A DNA stretch of 59,961 nt from Clostridia bacterium (lineage in GTDB: Bacteria; Bacillota; Clostridia; Oscillospirales; Acutalibacteraceae): positions 1 through 59,961 of the forward strand of contig JAGAOS010000052.1 of NCBI GenBank assembly GCA_017623575.1, given 5' to 3'. Each line of letters starts with the position of its first letter. Positions within the stretch are counted from its first letter, which is position 1. A program made the translations under genes and the position numbers. Positions 24,032 through 33,176 of the stretch are shown piece after piece. The notes under the pieces are model-generated. The model was not told where the DNA came from. It made no database searches and saw only the letters and a program-made list of their open reading frames with translations.

Positions 24032-24134
24032 ATTTAATAAAAAAAAGGATTTATAATAAAGGCTATGTTATTATGGTTGCTTTTTTCTTTAAACAAGTGT
24101 TTTCTTAAATAAAATTTATTGAGGTTATGTTTAT

Positions 24135-25091
24135 ATGATTACTTTCTTAGGTGATGTTGCAATTCTTAATCGTAATGTTTTTAGCGAGTACACACCAAGA
24201 ACACCTTATATTTTTAATTTAGAGTATGTAGTTTCTAATGGTACCGAAAAACCGGCTTTAAATAAAATCAATATTTGTTCTGATTTTAAAGATTTTGAAA
24301 GACTTTTTAAATCTAATCCCCAGGCGGTAAATATTGCCAATAACCATACTTTGGATTACGGTATTCAGGGTTTTGAAACCACTTTACAGGCAATGCAACA
24401 AAAAAACATTGCTACTATTGGCGGAGATTCTGTTTATTGGTTGAATCCCAAAACCTGTATACTTTCTTATACTATGTTTAACGGAAAAACGGACGATATC
24501 TCGCTTGTGGATTTTGAGTCAGAAAAGGCTAAAAACCAAATCGCCGAGGCAAGGAATAGAGGCGCTGATTGTGTTATCGTTTTAATGCATTGGGGCATTG
24601 AAAATTATGAAAATTCTGTAAAATCACAGCGTGAAATAGGTCATATGCTTATTGATAATGGTGCAGATTTTATAGTCGGGTGTCATTCTCATTGTATTCA
24701 ACCTATTGAAATGTATAATGAAAAGTATATATGTTACGGGTTGGGTAATTGTTTTTTTAATAATTTTAATTTAGATAGTCATTATAATTCTGAGGGCAAA
24801 GCGGCCGAAAGGTATCGTTTAAGATGGGGTAAATGGAACAGAAAATCGCTTGCAGTAACCTTTGATGAAACCGTAAAAAGGGTTAAAAGCGTTGATTTAT
24901 TATATCAGAAGAAAAATACACTCACATTAAAAAAAGCAAATTATGATGTAAAAAAGCTTCGTGAAAAAAATAAATTTTTAGCAAAAATCCGATTTTTTTT
25001 CCGAAAATATTGGCTGTTTTTCAAAAGCAATAGTTTTGTTGATGGTAAAATATTTGATTTTAATGCACTTGGGAGGGAACTTAGAAAATGA
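24135..25091 (+). CDS. CapA-family poly-gamma-glutamate synthesis-like metallophosphatase
   Basis: A 318-residue CapA/PgsA-like protein of the calcineurin-like fold. The metal-binding positions are GDVAILN near the N-terminus, ANNHTLDYG, LMHWGIENY and VGCHSHCIQP. It lacks the usual N-terminal membrane anchor and is shorter than typical CapA (about 370-400), so it is a compact cytoplasmic version. In capsule clusters such proteins may process or attach the polymer; the exact reaction is not known. It overlaps the next glycosyltransferase gene by 4 bases (ATGA). Confidence 0.85.
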   Translation: MITFLGDVAILNRNVFSEYTPRTPYIFNLEYVVSNGTEKPALNKINICSDFKDFERLFKSNPQAVNIANNHTLDYGIQGFETTLQAMQQKNIATIGGDSVYWLNPKTCILSYTMFNGKTDDISLVDFESEKAKNQIAEARNRGADCVIVLMHWGIENYENSVKSQREIGHMLIDNGADFIVGCHSHCIQPIEMYNEKYICYGLGNCFFNNFNLDSHYNSEGKAAERYRLRWGKWNRKSLAVTFDETVKRVKSVDLLYQKKNTLTLKKANYDVKKLREKNKFLAKIRFFFRKYWLFFKSNSFVDGKIFDFNALGRELRK

Positions 25092-26224
25092 AAAATCTTT
25101 TGTTTGTAACTAATATTGCCGGCAGCAAAATGAAAGTAGATTTTTGTAAAGGCGCAATGAATGCAGCAAAAAAAAATAATTTGAAGTTTTTGTCCGTTGC
25201 AAATAGAAGTGCGTCAACACCGGAACAAATAAAGATAGATGAACAAGAGTATGGTGTTTTTCTTAGACATGCGGATATTTCACGCTCACCCTTTTCTAAA
25301 AGCAATATTACAGCCTATAAGCAAATTGTTAAACTTATAAATGATGAAAACATAGATTACATTCATTGCAACACTCCTGTAGGCGGTCTTATAGGTCGCC
25401 TTGCAGGTAAAAAATGCAAGGTAAAAAAGGTTATTTATCAGGCACACGGTTTTCATTTTTATAAGGGCGCCCCGCTTTTTAACCGCACCGTTTTAAAATG
25501 GGCCGAAAAGCTTATGGCTCATTATACCGATGCTATTATTACTATGAATAAAGAGGATTATGAAGCCGCAAAGAAGTTCAAGCTTCGCGGTGATGGAAAG
25601 GTTTATCTTGTTCACGGTGTTGGTATTGATTTAAGCCTCTATGAGAATATAGAGGTTGATAGGGCTGAAAAACGCGCAGAATTAGGACTTAAGGATACCG
25701 ATGTTGCCTTTATTTCAATGGGTGATTTAATTGCCAGAAAAAATTATTCTGTTGCAATTAAAGCGCTAGCTAAAGCTGGTAATGAAAATGCGCATTATTT
25801 TATTTGTGGTAGGGGACCGTTGGAAAACGAGCTTAAAGAATTAGCAAAAACTTGTGGTGTGGAAAATCGTGTTCACTTTTTGGGCTTCCGTACCGATATT
25901 AAGGAATTGCTTGTAGCCGCTGATGCCTTTTTATTCACCACTCTGCAGGAGGGTCTGCCCCGTTCAATGATGGAGGCTATGGCATCGGGACTTCCTTGCA
26001 TTGTTTCAAAAATCCGTGGTAATGTAGATTTAATTATTGATGGTGAGGGTGGATTTTTGTGTCCTCCAACAAGCGCTGATGTTTTTGCAAAGGCCATCGA
26101 CAATTTCTGTAACAACTTTGAACTAAGAGAAAAAATGGGTGCTTTTAATTTGGATTATGTAAAGAAATTTGATGTTTCGGTAGTTGAAAAGGAAATAGAA
26201 AAAATATATAAAGAAGTGTTTTAA
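25088..26224 (+). CDS. Glycosyltransferase, GT4 family
   Basis: A 378-residue retaining glycosyltransferase of the GT-B fold. The N-terminal acceptor domain has NTPVGGLIGRLAGKK and YQAHGFHFYKGAPL, the latter typical of GT4 enzymes in EPS loci. The C-terminal nucleotide-binding domain has ISMGDLIARKNY and VHFLGFRTDI, and ends with EGLPRSMMEAMASGLPCIVS, the E-x7-E motif. It probably adds one sugar of the repeat unit to the lipid-linked intermediate on the inner face of the membrane. The specific sugar cannot be read. Confidence 0.92.
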   Translation: MKNLLFVTNIAGSKMKVDFCKGAMNAAKKNNLKFLSVANRSASTPEQIKIDEQEYGVFLRHADISRSPFSKSNITAYKQIVKLINDENIDYIHCNTPVGGLIGRLAGKKCKVKKVIYQAHGFHFYKGAPLFNRTVLKWAEKLMAHYTDAIITMNKEDYEAAKKFKLRGDGKVYLVHGVGIDLSLYENIEVDRAEKRAELGLKDTDVAFISMGDLIARKNYSVAIKALAKAGNENAHYFICGRGPLENELKELAKTCGVENRVHFLGFRTDIKELLVAADAFLFTTLQEGLPRSMMEAMASGLPCIVSKIRGNVDLIIDGEGGFLCPPTSADVFAKAIDNFCNNFELREKMGAFNLDYVKKFDVSVVEKEIEKIYKEVF

Positions 26225-26226
26225 AA

Positions 26227-27237
26227 ATGGGTATAGATATAATTGTGCCGGTTTATAATCGTGAAAGGTTTATTAAAGAATGTATAGAAAGTGTGTTAAA
26301 TCAAACATATGCTGATTGGAATTTGATTTTAGTAGATGACGGTTCGCTTGATTCTTCGGGAAGTATCTGCGATGAATTCGCAGAGAAAGATAGCAGAATT
26401 ACCGTTATTCATCAAGAAAATGGTGGTGTTTCGGCAGCAAGAAATTCTGGAATTGCACATTCTGATAATGAGTTTATTTGTTTTTTGGATTCTGATGATT
26501 TATATGAACCAAACGCACTTGAAATTATGAATTCAACATTAAATGAAAATAATGTTGATGCTGCATTTTTTAATATGAAAAATACATATCAGGATAAAAC
26601 CATTTTAAAATCATCGCGTTTAAAAAATGGAATATATTCTTTTGATGATATTGGCGATATTCTTGTAGATGACGGTACTCTTACGGGTATTTTGCTAGGA
26701 AGTGTTTGTTCTGCTATATACAAAAGAAGCGTTATTGAGCGCTTTAATTTAAGTTTTAACAAAGAAATAGCCATAAATGAAGATGGTGTGTTTAATATAA
26801 ATTATATGACAAAATGTGGTTCTATATATTATAACGGAAATGAGCATCTTTATTGTTATCGTCAGTGGAAAACAGAAAAAAATGAAAAGGAATTAAAATA
26901 CAATATTGAGTTTGAAAAGGTAAACGCTGTCATAACAAGTATTTATAAAAATACCGAATGCGATTATGAAAAATTTGAAAAGCAAATGGAACTACGCAAA
27001 ATATCTATTGCTTTTTGGAATATTCATACAATTGCTAAATCCAAAAAAAGTTTCTTTAGTTGTTATAAGTTCGTGCGTTTTATATTAAAAGAGCATAATA
27101 GCAAACAAGGCTATAATTATATAAGTGCTAATACCTCGGGTCCTAAAAAAGTAATATTGTTTTTTATGAAAAGACATTTGTGTATGTGTTTAACTTTTTT
27201 GATAAAGGTTATTATACCATTGTTTTTTAAAAGATAA
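26227..27237 (+). CDS. Glycosyltransferase, GT2 family
   Basis: A 336-residue inverting glycosyltransferase of the GT-A fold. IDIIVPVYNRERFIKECIES opens the domain, ILVDDGSLDSSG supplies the nucleotide-sugar Asp residues and CFLDSDDLY is the DxD-like metal site. About 100 extra C-terminal residues are basic and hydrophobic (SFFSCYKFVRFILK, then LCMCLTFLIKVIIPLFFK) and may tether it to the membrane. It starts 2 bases after the previous gene. The gene is very A/T-rich compared with the cluster ends. Confidence 0.92.
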   Translation: MGIDIIVPVYNRERFIKECIESVLNQTYADWNLILVDDGSLDSSGSICDEFAEKDSRITVIHQENGGVSAARNSGIAHSDNEFICFLDSDDLYEPNALEIMNSTLNENNVDAAFFNMKNTYQDKTILKSSRLKNGIYSFDDIGDILVDDGTLTGILLGSVCSAIYKRSVIERFNLSFNKEIAINEDGVFNINYMTKCGSIYYNGNEHLYCYRQWKTEKNEKELKYNIEFEKVNAVITSIYKNTECDYEKFEKQMELRKISIAFWNIHTIAKSKKSFFSCYKFVRFILKEHNSKQGYNYISANTSGPKKVILFFMKRHLCMCLTFLIKVIIPLFFKR

Positions 27238-27259
27238 TTTTAGTTTAAGGGTGGTTTTT

Positions 27260-28357
27260 TTGAAGATAGCAATTATCACATTACATAGAGTATATAATTA
27301 CGGTTCTGCTTTGCAGGCTTATGCTACTCAGAAAATCTTTGAAAAAAATGGTTGCGAAGTTATAGTTATTGATTATGTCACCGAACAGCGCACAAAAGGT
27401 AAAATTTTCAAGGGAACAAAGGGTAAAAATATTTCTGCAATTAAAAAGCCTTTTTATTATTTGGCAAAAGCATTTTCCATTTTACTTAAAGAAAGAACTT
27501 TTGGTAAATTTGTTAAAAATAATTTGAATTTAACTAAAAAATATATTACCGCAGAAGATTTAGAAAAAGATCCTCCAATAGCTGATATTTATGTAACCGG
27601 TAGTGATCAAACCTGGAATAGCGATTATAATGAGGGCGTAGACAGAGGCTTCTTTTTGGATTTTTTGCCTGAACAGGCCAAAAGAATTTCTTTTGTTGCC
27701 AGTTTTGGTAAAAAAGAATTGGACGAAAAGGAAATTGATACAACCAAAAAATTTATAAACAGATATTCAGCTTTATCAGTCAGAGAAGATTCAGCTTTGA
27801 ATATTTTAAATAATTTGGGCAGAAACGATGCTATTCAGTTAATAGATCCAACCCTTCAAATTGATAAAAACGATTGGCTCAGTATCGCATCGAAGCGGCT
27901 TATAAAAAAACCATATTTGATTTTAATGCTGCTTTATAATGAGGATAATCATGCCACAGAATATGCGCGCAAAATTGCCGATGAAAAAGGGCTGGAATTA
28001 GTGAAAATCTGCTGGGATTTAAATTGTCCTCCTATGGTGGATAAATTGATGACCCACCGCCAGCCAAGTGATTTTCTTTCGCTTTTTTACTATGCTGATT
28101 TTGTAGTAACTAATTCTTTTCATGGACTAGCTTTTTCGGTTAATTTAGAAAAACAATTTATAGTGGTCCCCCGCAATGAATATAATTCAAGAATCGAAAG
28201 CTTACTAGATTTGTTAAATATTAAAGACCGTATGGTTTCGTCTATGGAAGATGCTCTGAAAATATCAAAAGAACAAATAGATTATGAAAAAATTAAACCA
28301 ATTTTAATTGAGGAACGCAAGAAGGCAGAAGATTTTATTAAAGAAAACATCAGGTGA
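27260..28357 (+). CDS. Polysaccharide pyruvyl transferase family protein
   Basis: This family adds a pyruvyl ketal to sugars of exopolysaccharides, using phosphoenolpyruvate. TTG at 27260 is the likely start, since AAGGGTGG lies 5-6 bases upstream and the GTG at 27251 is inside it. The protein begins MKIAIITLHRVYNYGSALQA, the family opening. VTGSDQTWN (about residue 110) and NSFHGLAFS (about residue 283), with the conserved His, are both characteristic. A 4Fe-4S F420-hydrogenase-beta-like gene follows; these two families are regularly paired in capsule loci. Confidence 0.9.
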   Translation: MKIAIITLHRVYNYGSALQAYATQKIFEKNGCEVIVIDYVTEQRTKGKIFKGTKGKNISAIKKPFYYLAKAFSILLKERTFGKFVKNNLNLTKKYITAEDLEKDPPIADIYVTGSDQTWNSDYNEGVDRGFFLDFLPEQAKRISFVASFGKKELDEKEIDTTKKFINRYSALSVREDSALNILNNLGRNDAIQLIDPTLQIDKNDWLSIASKRLIKKPYLILMLLYNEDNHATEYARKIADEKGLELVKICWDLNCPPMVDKLMTHRQPSDFLSLFYYADFVVTNSFHGLAFSVNLEKQFIVVPRNEYNSRIESLLDLLNIKDRMVSSMEDALKISKEQIDYEKIKPILIEERKKAEDFIKENIR

Positions 28358-28361
28358 CTAT

Positions 28362-29540
28362 ATGTTAAATTATTTTATTACGAAAAATCAAAATAAATGC
28401 AGTGGTTGTGGTGCTTGTGCTAGCATATGCCCGCACGCTGCTATTTCGTTACAAAAAAATAATGAGGGCTTTTTATATCCTGAAATTGATAAAACCTTAT
28501 GTGTTGATTGTGGCTTGTGTAATAAGGTTTGTGCTTTTGAAAATCCACCGGCTAAAACAACGCCTGCTGATATATATTTAGTTCAGCATCTGGATGATTC
28601 TATTTTAAGCCGCAGCTCCAGCGGTGGAGTTTTCAGACTTTTGTCAGATTATGTGCTAGAGCAGGATGGATTCGTTTGTGGTTGTATATTGAATGAAAAG
28701 CATGAAGCGATATTAACATTAACAAAGGAGCCCGCTGTTATAGAAAAAATGATGGGTTCAAAATATGTTTACAGCAAAGCTGAAGGCGTGTATTCTAAAG
28801 TAAAAGAGAAATTAGAGAAGAATCAGCTTGTGCTTTTTACGGGTAGTCCATGCCAATGTGCGGCAATTTTGAGTTTTTTAGGCAAACCGTATGAAAATCT
28901 TATTACTGCAGAGTTTCTATGCCACGGTATGCCGTCACAAACTGCCTTTGAATGTTATTTAAAAAGCAAAACCAAAAGTTTAGATTCGCTCTCTGAAATT
29001 CAGTTCAGGGATAAATCAAAAAAGGGTTGGGGCTTGGTTTTTTCTTTTTTAAAAGGGAAAAAGAAAAAATATGGAGTTGAAAATACTGATTCATATCTGT
29101 ACGCTTTTATAAGTGGTTATTTAAATAGATATTCTTGTTATGAATGTCCGTTTGCCGGTGAAGAAAGATATACCGATTTTACTTTTGCAGATTTTTGGAG
29201 TGTGGAAAAATTCCATCCTGATATTAACAAAGAAAAAGGTGTTTCGGCAGTTTCTGTGAATTCTCCCAAAGCACAAAGAATAAAAAAAGATTTGGAAGAA
29301 TTAGCGTTTTGGCAAGAAACCAAAAGAGAATATGTTGCTTTTGGTAATCCCGCAATATTAGAAAAACATAGCGGCAAGGCGCCTGCTATTCGCAAAACTG
29401 TATATGAAACTATGCAAAATAATGGCTGGAAGTATTGCGAAAAAAGGTTTTTCAGACCAAAGCATTATCGTTTAAAGAAACTTTGGTATTCATTGCCAAG
29501 GCCGTTAGCCAAGGCCATAAAAGTTTTAATTCAAAGGTGA
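28362..29540 (+). CDS. 4Fe-4S protein of the F420 hydrogenase/dehydrogenase beta-subunit family
   Basis: 392 residues from the ATG at 28362, which has CAGGTG just upstream and lies 4 bases after the preceding stop. Two [4Fe-4S] motifs are at the N-terminus: CSGCGACASICP and CVDCGLCNKVC. The core then has SSSGGVFRLLSDY, FTGSPCQCAAI and LCHGMPSQTAF, with YECPFAGEERYTDFTFADFW toward the end, all hallmarks of the FrhB-like family. In polysaccharide loci these proteins accompany pyruvyl transferases and probably carry out a redox step on a sugar or its decoration. Physiological partner unknown. Confidence 0.9.
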   Translation: MLNYFITKNQNKCSGCGACASICPHAAISLQKNNEGFLYPEIDKTLCVDCGLCNKVCAFENPPAKTTPADIYLVQHLDDSILSRSSSGGVFRLLSDYVLEQDGFVCGCILNEKHEAILTLTKEPAVIEKMMGSKYVYSKAEGVYSKVKEKLEKNQLVLFTGSPCQCAAILSFLGKPYENLITAEFLCHGMPSQTAFECYLKSKTKSLDSLSEIQFRDKSKKGWGLVFSFLKGKKKKYGVENTDSYLYAFISGYLNRYSCYECPFAGEERYTDFTFADFWSVEKFHPDINKEKGVSAVSVNSPKAQRIKKDLEELAFWQETKREYVAFGNPAILEKHSGKAPAIRKTVYETMQNNGWKYCEKRFFRPKHYRLKKLWYSLPRPLAKAIKVLIQR

Positions 29541-29544
29541 TACA

Positions 29545-30696
29545 ATGGATATTTTATATCTTTCCTCTATGCTATCCGGTACAGAGCAGAAAAAATTATT
29601 TTCAAAATACGGCTCTATTTCAAGCTATGCTTCTCAAAGATTTAATCATTTACTTACAAAGGGATTGTTGGAGTGTGGTTGTAATATCTCTGCTTTAACT
29701 TATGAAATAGCACCCAAAGATTTTTTTGATGAAAACAAGGTTTATAATGAAACCGAAGATGGCATTGATTATGAATATATACCTTATGGCAGCAGGAATT
29801 CTATTATTCGTTATGCAACAAAAAGAATAATTAAATGGCAAAAAGAGCATAAAGACGGTTTCATTGTGTGCGATATAATTTTAGGTGAATTATCTATCGC
29901 TGTTAATTTAGCTTCGATGTTTCACAAAATCAACAGCGTTGCAATAGTAACCGATGTTCCCTTGGCAAGAGCAATGGACAGGCGCAAGGGAATAAAAAAA
30001 ATACCGGTTATTTTGAAACAAAAAATGATTTACAATTTTAAAAATTATATTTTTCTAACAGAGCAGATGAATGCTATGTTAAATAGGAAAAATCGTCCTT
30101 ATGTGGTTGTAGAAGGCGTAGCAGACGGAATTGCCGAGAATTTAATATATAAAAAATCAGAAAAGAAAATCTGTATGATGGCAGGATTGTTAGAGGATGA
30201 ATTTGGCGTTGGCTTTTTAATAGATTCCTTTAAAAAAGCAGATGTTGAAAACGCCGAGCTTATTTTTTATGGTAAGGGTACAAGTGTAGAATATATTGAA
30301 GAAGAAAATAAAAAAGATGAGCGTATTAAGTATGCAGGTCAGCTTACGAATGCCGAAATTATAGAAAAAGAAAAAACAGCAACTCTTTTAATTAATCCCC
30401 GTCCTCCAGTGGGGCAGTGGACTGCATATTCTTTTCCTTCAAAAAATATTGAATACATTTCAAGCGGTACACCGTTAGTGGCCTTTAAATTAGCAGGAAT
30501 ACCGGATGAATATGATGAGTATTTTTATAAAATCCCAAGTAATGAAAGTGATGAGTTTGCAAAAACTCTTAAAGAGCTTTTGAATAAACCTGATAAAGAG
30601 CTAATCGAATTTGGAGCCCGCGCGCAAAAATGGGTGTTGGAAAATAAGAATCCAAAAATACAGGCAGAAAAGATTTTGAAAATTTTTAATATATAG
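29545..30696 (+). CDS. Glycosyltransferase, GT-B fold (GT4-like)
   Basis: A 383-residue protein starting MDILYLSSMLSG, with the GT-B layout. The acceptor half includes GFIVCDIILGELSIAVN and AIVTDVPLARAM. The donor half has CMMAGLLEDEFGVGFLIDSF, FYGKGTSVEYIEEE and LLINPRPPVGQWT. FPSKNIEYISSGTPLVAFK replaces the classical E-x7-E. It is divergent from the usual GT4, and the sugar specificity is not predictable. The gene starts 4 bases after the Fe-S gene. Confidence 0.82.
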   Translation: MDILYLSSMLSGTEQKKLFSKYGSISSYASQRFNHLLTKGLLECGCNISALTYEIAPKDFFDENKVYNETEDGIDYEYIPYGSRNSIIRYATKRIIKWQKEHKDGFIVCDIILGELSIAVNLASMFHKINSVAIVTDVPLARAMDRRKGIKKIPVILKQKMIYNFKNYIFLTEQMNAMLNRKNRPYVVVEGVADGIAENLIYKKSEKKICMMAGLLEDEFGVGFLIDSFKKADVENAELIFYGKGTSVEYIEEENKKDERIKYAGQLTNAEIIEKEKTATLLINPRPPVGQWTAYSFPSKNIEYISSGTPLVAFKLAGIPDEYDEYFYKIPSNESDEFAKTLKELLNKPDKELIEFGARAQKWVLENKNPKIQAEKILKIFNI

Positions 30697-30704
30697 GTGT
30701 GTAA

Positions 30705-31964
30705 ATGAATAAAAACAAATATATTAAACAGCAAAATAATGATTTAGAACTTTATTGTGGTATAATGTTAATACCACTTGTATTTTGTGCCATAGCAAAC
30801 TATACTTTTGTTTCCTTTTTCGGAGGGTATATTTTGTTTGGCGTATATATGTTTTCTTTTGTATGTTTATTAATTTTTAATCGTCGTCAAAAAAACAATA
30901 ACTTCGATATGAAAGCACTATTAGCTTTTTTAAGTTTTGAACTAGTGTACTTTTTTGCAATAGTATCTTCTCGCAACACAGACGCTATATTTGGTATAAT
31001 GTTTTTCTCAATTGCCGTTTTATACGCTTTTGGTGTGCTTTATAATGAAACAAACTTTAAAATGATGAAATATATTTCAATAATATTTTTAATAAGCATT
31101 ACAGTAACGGTTGTTTTGTCTGTTAAGGTTTTAATAGAACAGCCGGGCGCGTCAAGAATTTTGGCATCAAAAAATTTTGATGTTTATGGCAGAGGAGCGT
31201 TATTAAAACAGGGACTCGCCGGATTTGGAATTACTTATTCTTTAATATTTTTAATTCCGGTTTTTATTTACTGGTTAAAATATATTAAGAAAAAAATCTT
31301 TCTGATTTTACTTTTGGTATTAGTATCACTTAATATTATTTTATCCGGTTATACCACGGCCTTTTTACTTGGCGTTTTAGCAATATGCTTGTATTTGTTT
31401 ACTAAGTTAAACGGGCATGCAAAGTTTTTTGTGGTAATATTTTCCCTTTTCTTAGTTGTATTTCAGTCATACTTTCTACCGGATTTTTTCTATTATATTG
31501 CAGATTTGTTCGGTTCAGAAAAAATGTCAGAGCATCTTGTGGAGATTGCTGATATTTTGGCAGGGAAATCTTCAATATTTGATTTAGGAAGGGTGGATTT
31601 ATTAAAACAGTCGTGGGAAGCATTTTTATCCAATCCTATATTTGGTGTGATTTCAAGCGGTGAAATTTCAGAAGTTGGAGGACATTCAACATTTTTTGAT
31701 ATTCTAGGTACCATTGGATTGGTGGGAATCGTTCCATATTGTATATTTTTGCGTTTTTTCCATAATCAAGTGAAAAAGCAAATAAAAAATCCTATGGCCA
31801 AAAAGATTTGGACAATTGAATCGGTCATATTTTTTGCACTTCAAATATTAAATCCCATATTATCTAATTATGAAATCGTTTATTCGTATATGTGTATTGT
31901 ACCAGCAATACTTTTTTATATTGAAATGTTAGGAGAACAGCAAATTGAAGCTTGTACAGATTAA
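30705..31964 (+). CDS. Wzy-like O-antigen/capsule polymerase
   Basis: A 419-residue, very hydrophobic protein with about ten to twelve membrane segments (for example LYCGIMLIPLVFCAIANY, IFLISITVTVVLSVKVL, IFLILLLVLVSLNIILSG). A large extracytoplasmic loop before the last helices holds RVDLLKQSWEAFLSNPIFG and GGHSTFFDILGTIG, the most conserved stretch of O-antigen ligase/polymerase-type proteins. It would join repeat units on the outer face after flipping by the Wzx protein at 34,370. Assignment rests on topology and position in the cluster rather than strong sequence identity, as is usual for Wzy. Confidence 0.85.
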   Translation: MNKNKYIKQQNNDLELYCGIMLIPLVFCAIANYTFVSFFGGYILFGVYMFSFVCLLIFNRRQKNNNFDMKALLAFLSFELVYFFAIVSSRNTDAIFGIMFFSIAVLYAFGVLYNETNFKMMKYISIIFLISITVTVVLSVKVLIEQPGASRILASKNFDVYGRGALLKQGLAGFGITYSLIFLIPVFIYWLKYIKKKIFLILLLVLVSLNIILSGYTTAFLLGVLAICLYLFTKLNGHAKFFVVIFSLFLVVFQSYFLPDFFYYIADLFGSEKMSEHLVEIADILAGKSSIFDLGRVDLLKQSWEAFLSNPIFGVISSGEISEVGGHSTFFDILGTIGLVGIVPYCIFLRFFHNQVKKQIKNPMAKKIWTIESVIFFALQILNPILSNYEIVYSYMCIVPAILFYIEMLGEQQIEACTD

Positions 31965-33144
31965 CGTCACAAATTTTGGCAGTACCGGTAAAATAATGCG
32001 TGGAATAAAAAGTTTTGCCGAAAAAAACGATATAGAGTGTATTACTTTTGCATTAAAACCCCAAAAGGCTTCAAAAGTAAAGTGTGAAGACGGAGTGTGT
32101 GTTTTTAGCAATTTTTATGAATACGCTTTGCATTATTATATGTCAAAATTTACAGGTTCAGAGCTGCTTGGTTCTTACTTTGGTACGGCAAAATTAATAA
32201 AAAGAATTAAAAAATATAATCCTGATGTTATTCATTTACATAACATTCATGGTCGATATATAAATATCCCTCTATTATTCAGGTATTTAAAAAAATCTAA
32301 GAAAAAAATTGTGTGGACCTTGCATGATTGCTGGTCTTTTACAGGCCACTGCCCACATTTTGTTTATCAGAACTGTTACAAATGGAAAACAGGCTGCCAT
32401 AATTGCCCAAGATTTAAAGAATATCCCGAAACTGTTTTTGATGATTCAAAAAAAATGTACAAGCTTAAAAGAAAATGGTTTAGTGGTATTGAGAATTTAA
32501 CAATAGTTACACCGTCAAAATGGTTGGCAGAGTTTACAAAAGAATCCTTTTTAAAAAACTATCCTGTAAAAGTTATAAATAACGGTATAGATTTAAATAT
32601 ATTTAAACCAACCGCGAGCGATTTCAAGGAAAAACATAATCTAAAAGATAAATTTATTATTTTAGGTGTTGCTTTTGGCTGGGGAGTAAAAAAAGGTTTG
32701 GATGTTTTTGTTGAACTTTCAAAAAAGCTTGATGATAGGTTTCAAATTGTTTTGGTTGGCACAAATGATGAAGTGGACAAGCAATTGCCCGATAATATAA
32801 TTTCCATTCACAGAACCAATAATCAGCAAGAACTTGCAGAAATTTATACAGCAGCCGATTTGTTTGTTAATCCCACCAGGGAAGAGGTGTTGGGGATGGT
32901 CAACATCGAAGCACTAGCATGCGGAACCCCTGTTATTACGTTCAATACCGGTGGATCTCCTGAGTGCATCAACAGCACTTGCGGAGCGGTTACTCGAAGT
33001 AACGATCTACAAAGCATAGAAGAAGAGATTATTCGCATATATAACGAAAAACCTTTCACAGAAGAAAATTGTATTCAGTTTTCAAAATCATTTAAAGATG
33101 AAGATAAGTTTTATGAATATATAAAATTATATGATACTATTTGA
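31945..33144 (+). CDS. Glycosyltransferase, GT4 family (WcaC-like)
   Basis: A 399-residue GT-B glycosyltransferase. The start is TTG at 31945, with AGGAGA 8 bases upstream inside the end of the wzy gene, so the genes overlap by 20 bases. The N-terminus LVQINVTNFGSTGKIMRGI, the segment HLHNIHGRYINIPLL and the Cys-rich WTLHDCWSFTGHCPHF are typical of colanic-acid-type WcaC relatives. EEVLGMVNIEALACGTPVI contains the E-x7-E motif. The three Cys after HCPHF (QNC, GCHNC) may bind metal, as in related enzymes, but this is not established. Confidence 0.92.
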   Translation: MKLVQINVTNFGSTGKIMRGIKSFAEKNDIECITFALKPQKASKVKCEDGVCVFSNFYEYALHYYMSKFTGSELLGSYFGTAKLIKRIKKYNPDVIHLHNIHGRYINIPLLFRYLKKSKKKIVWTLHDCWSFTGHCPHFVYQNCYKWKTGCHNCPRFKEYPETVFDDSKKMYKLKRKWFSGIENLTIVTPSKWLAEFTKESFLKNYPVKVINNGIDLNIFKPTASDFKEKHNLKDKFIILGVAFGWGVKKGLDVFVELSKKLDDRFQIVLVGTNDEVDKQLPDNIISIHRTNNQQELAEIYTAADLFVNPTREEVLGMVNIEALACGTPVITFNTGGSPECINSTCGAVTRSNDLQSIEEEIIRIYNEKPFTEENCIQFSKSFKDEDKFYEYIKLYDTI

Positions 33145-33176
33145 CTTTATATGGATTGTATTAAGGAGTAAATAAA

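Noticed and set aside
24032-24134. Possible promoter or terminator in the gap inside the capsule cluster
   Set aside because: A weak imperfect stem with a T run is present, but it has no consistent pairing and no -10/-35 pair was convincing.
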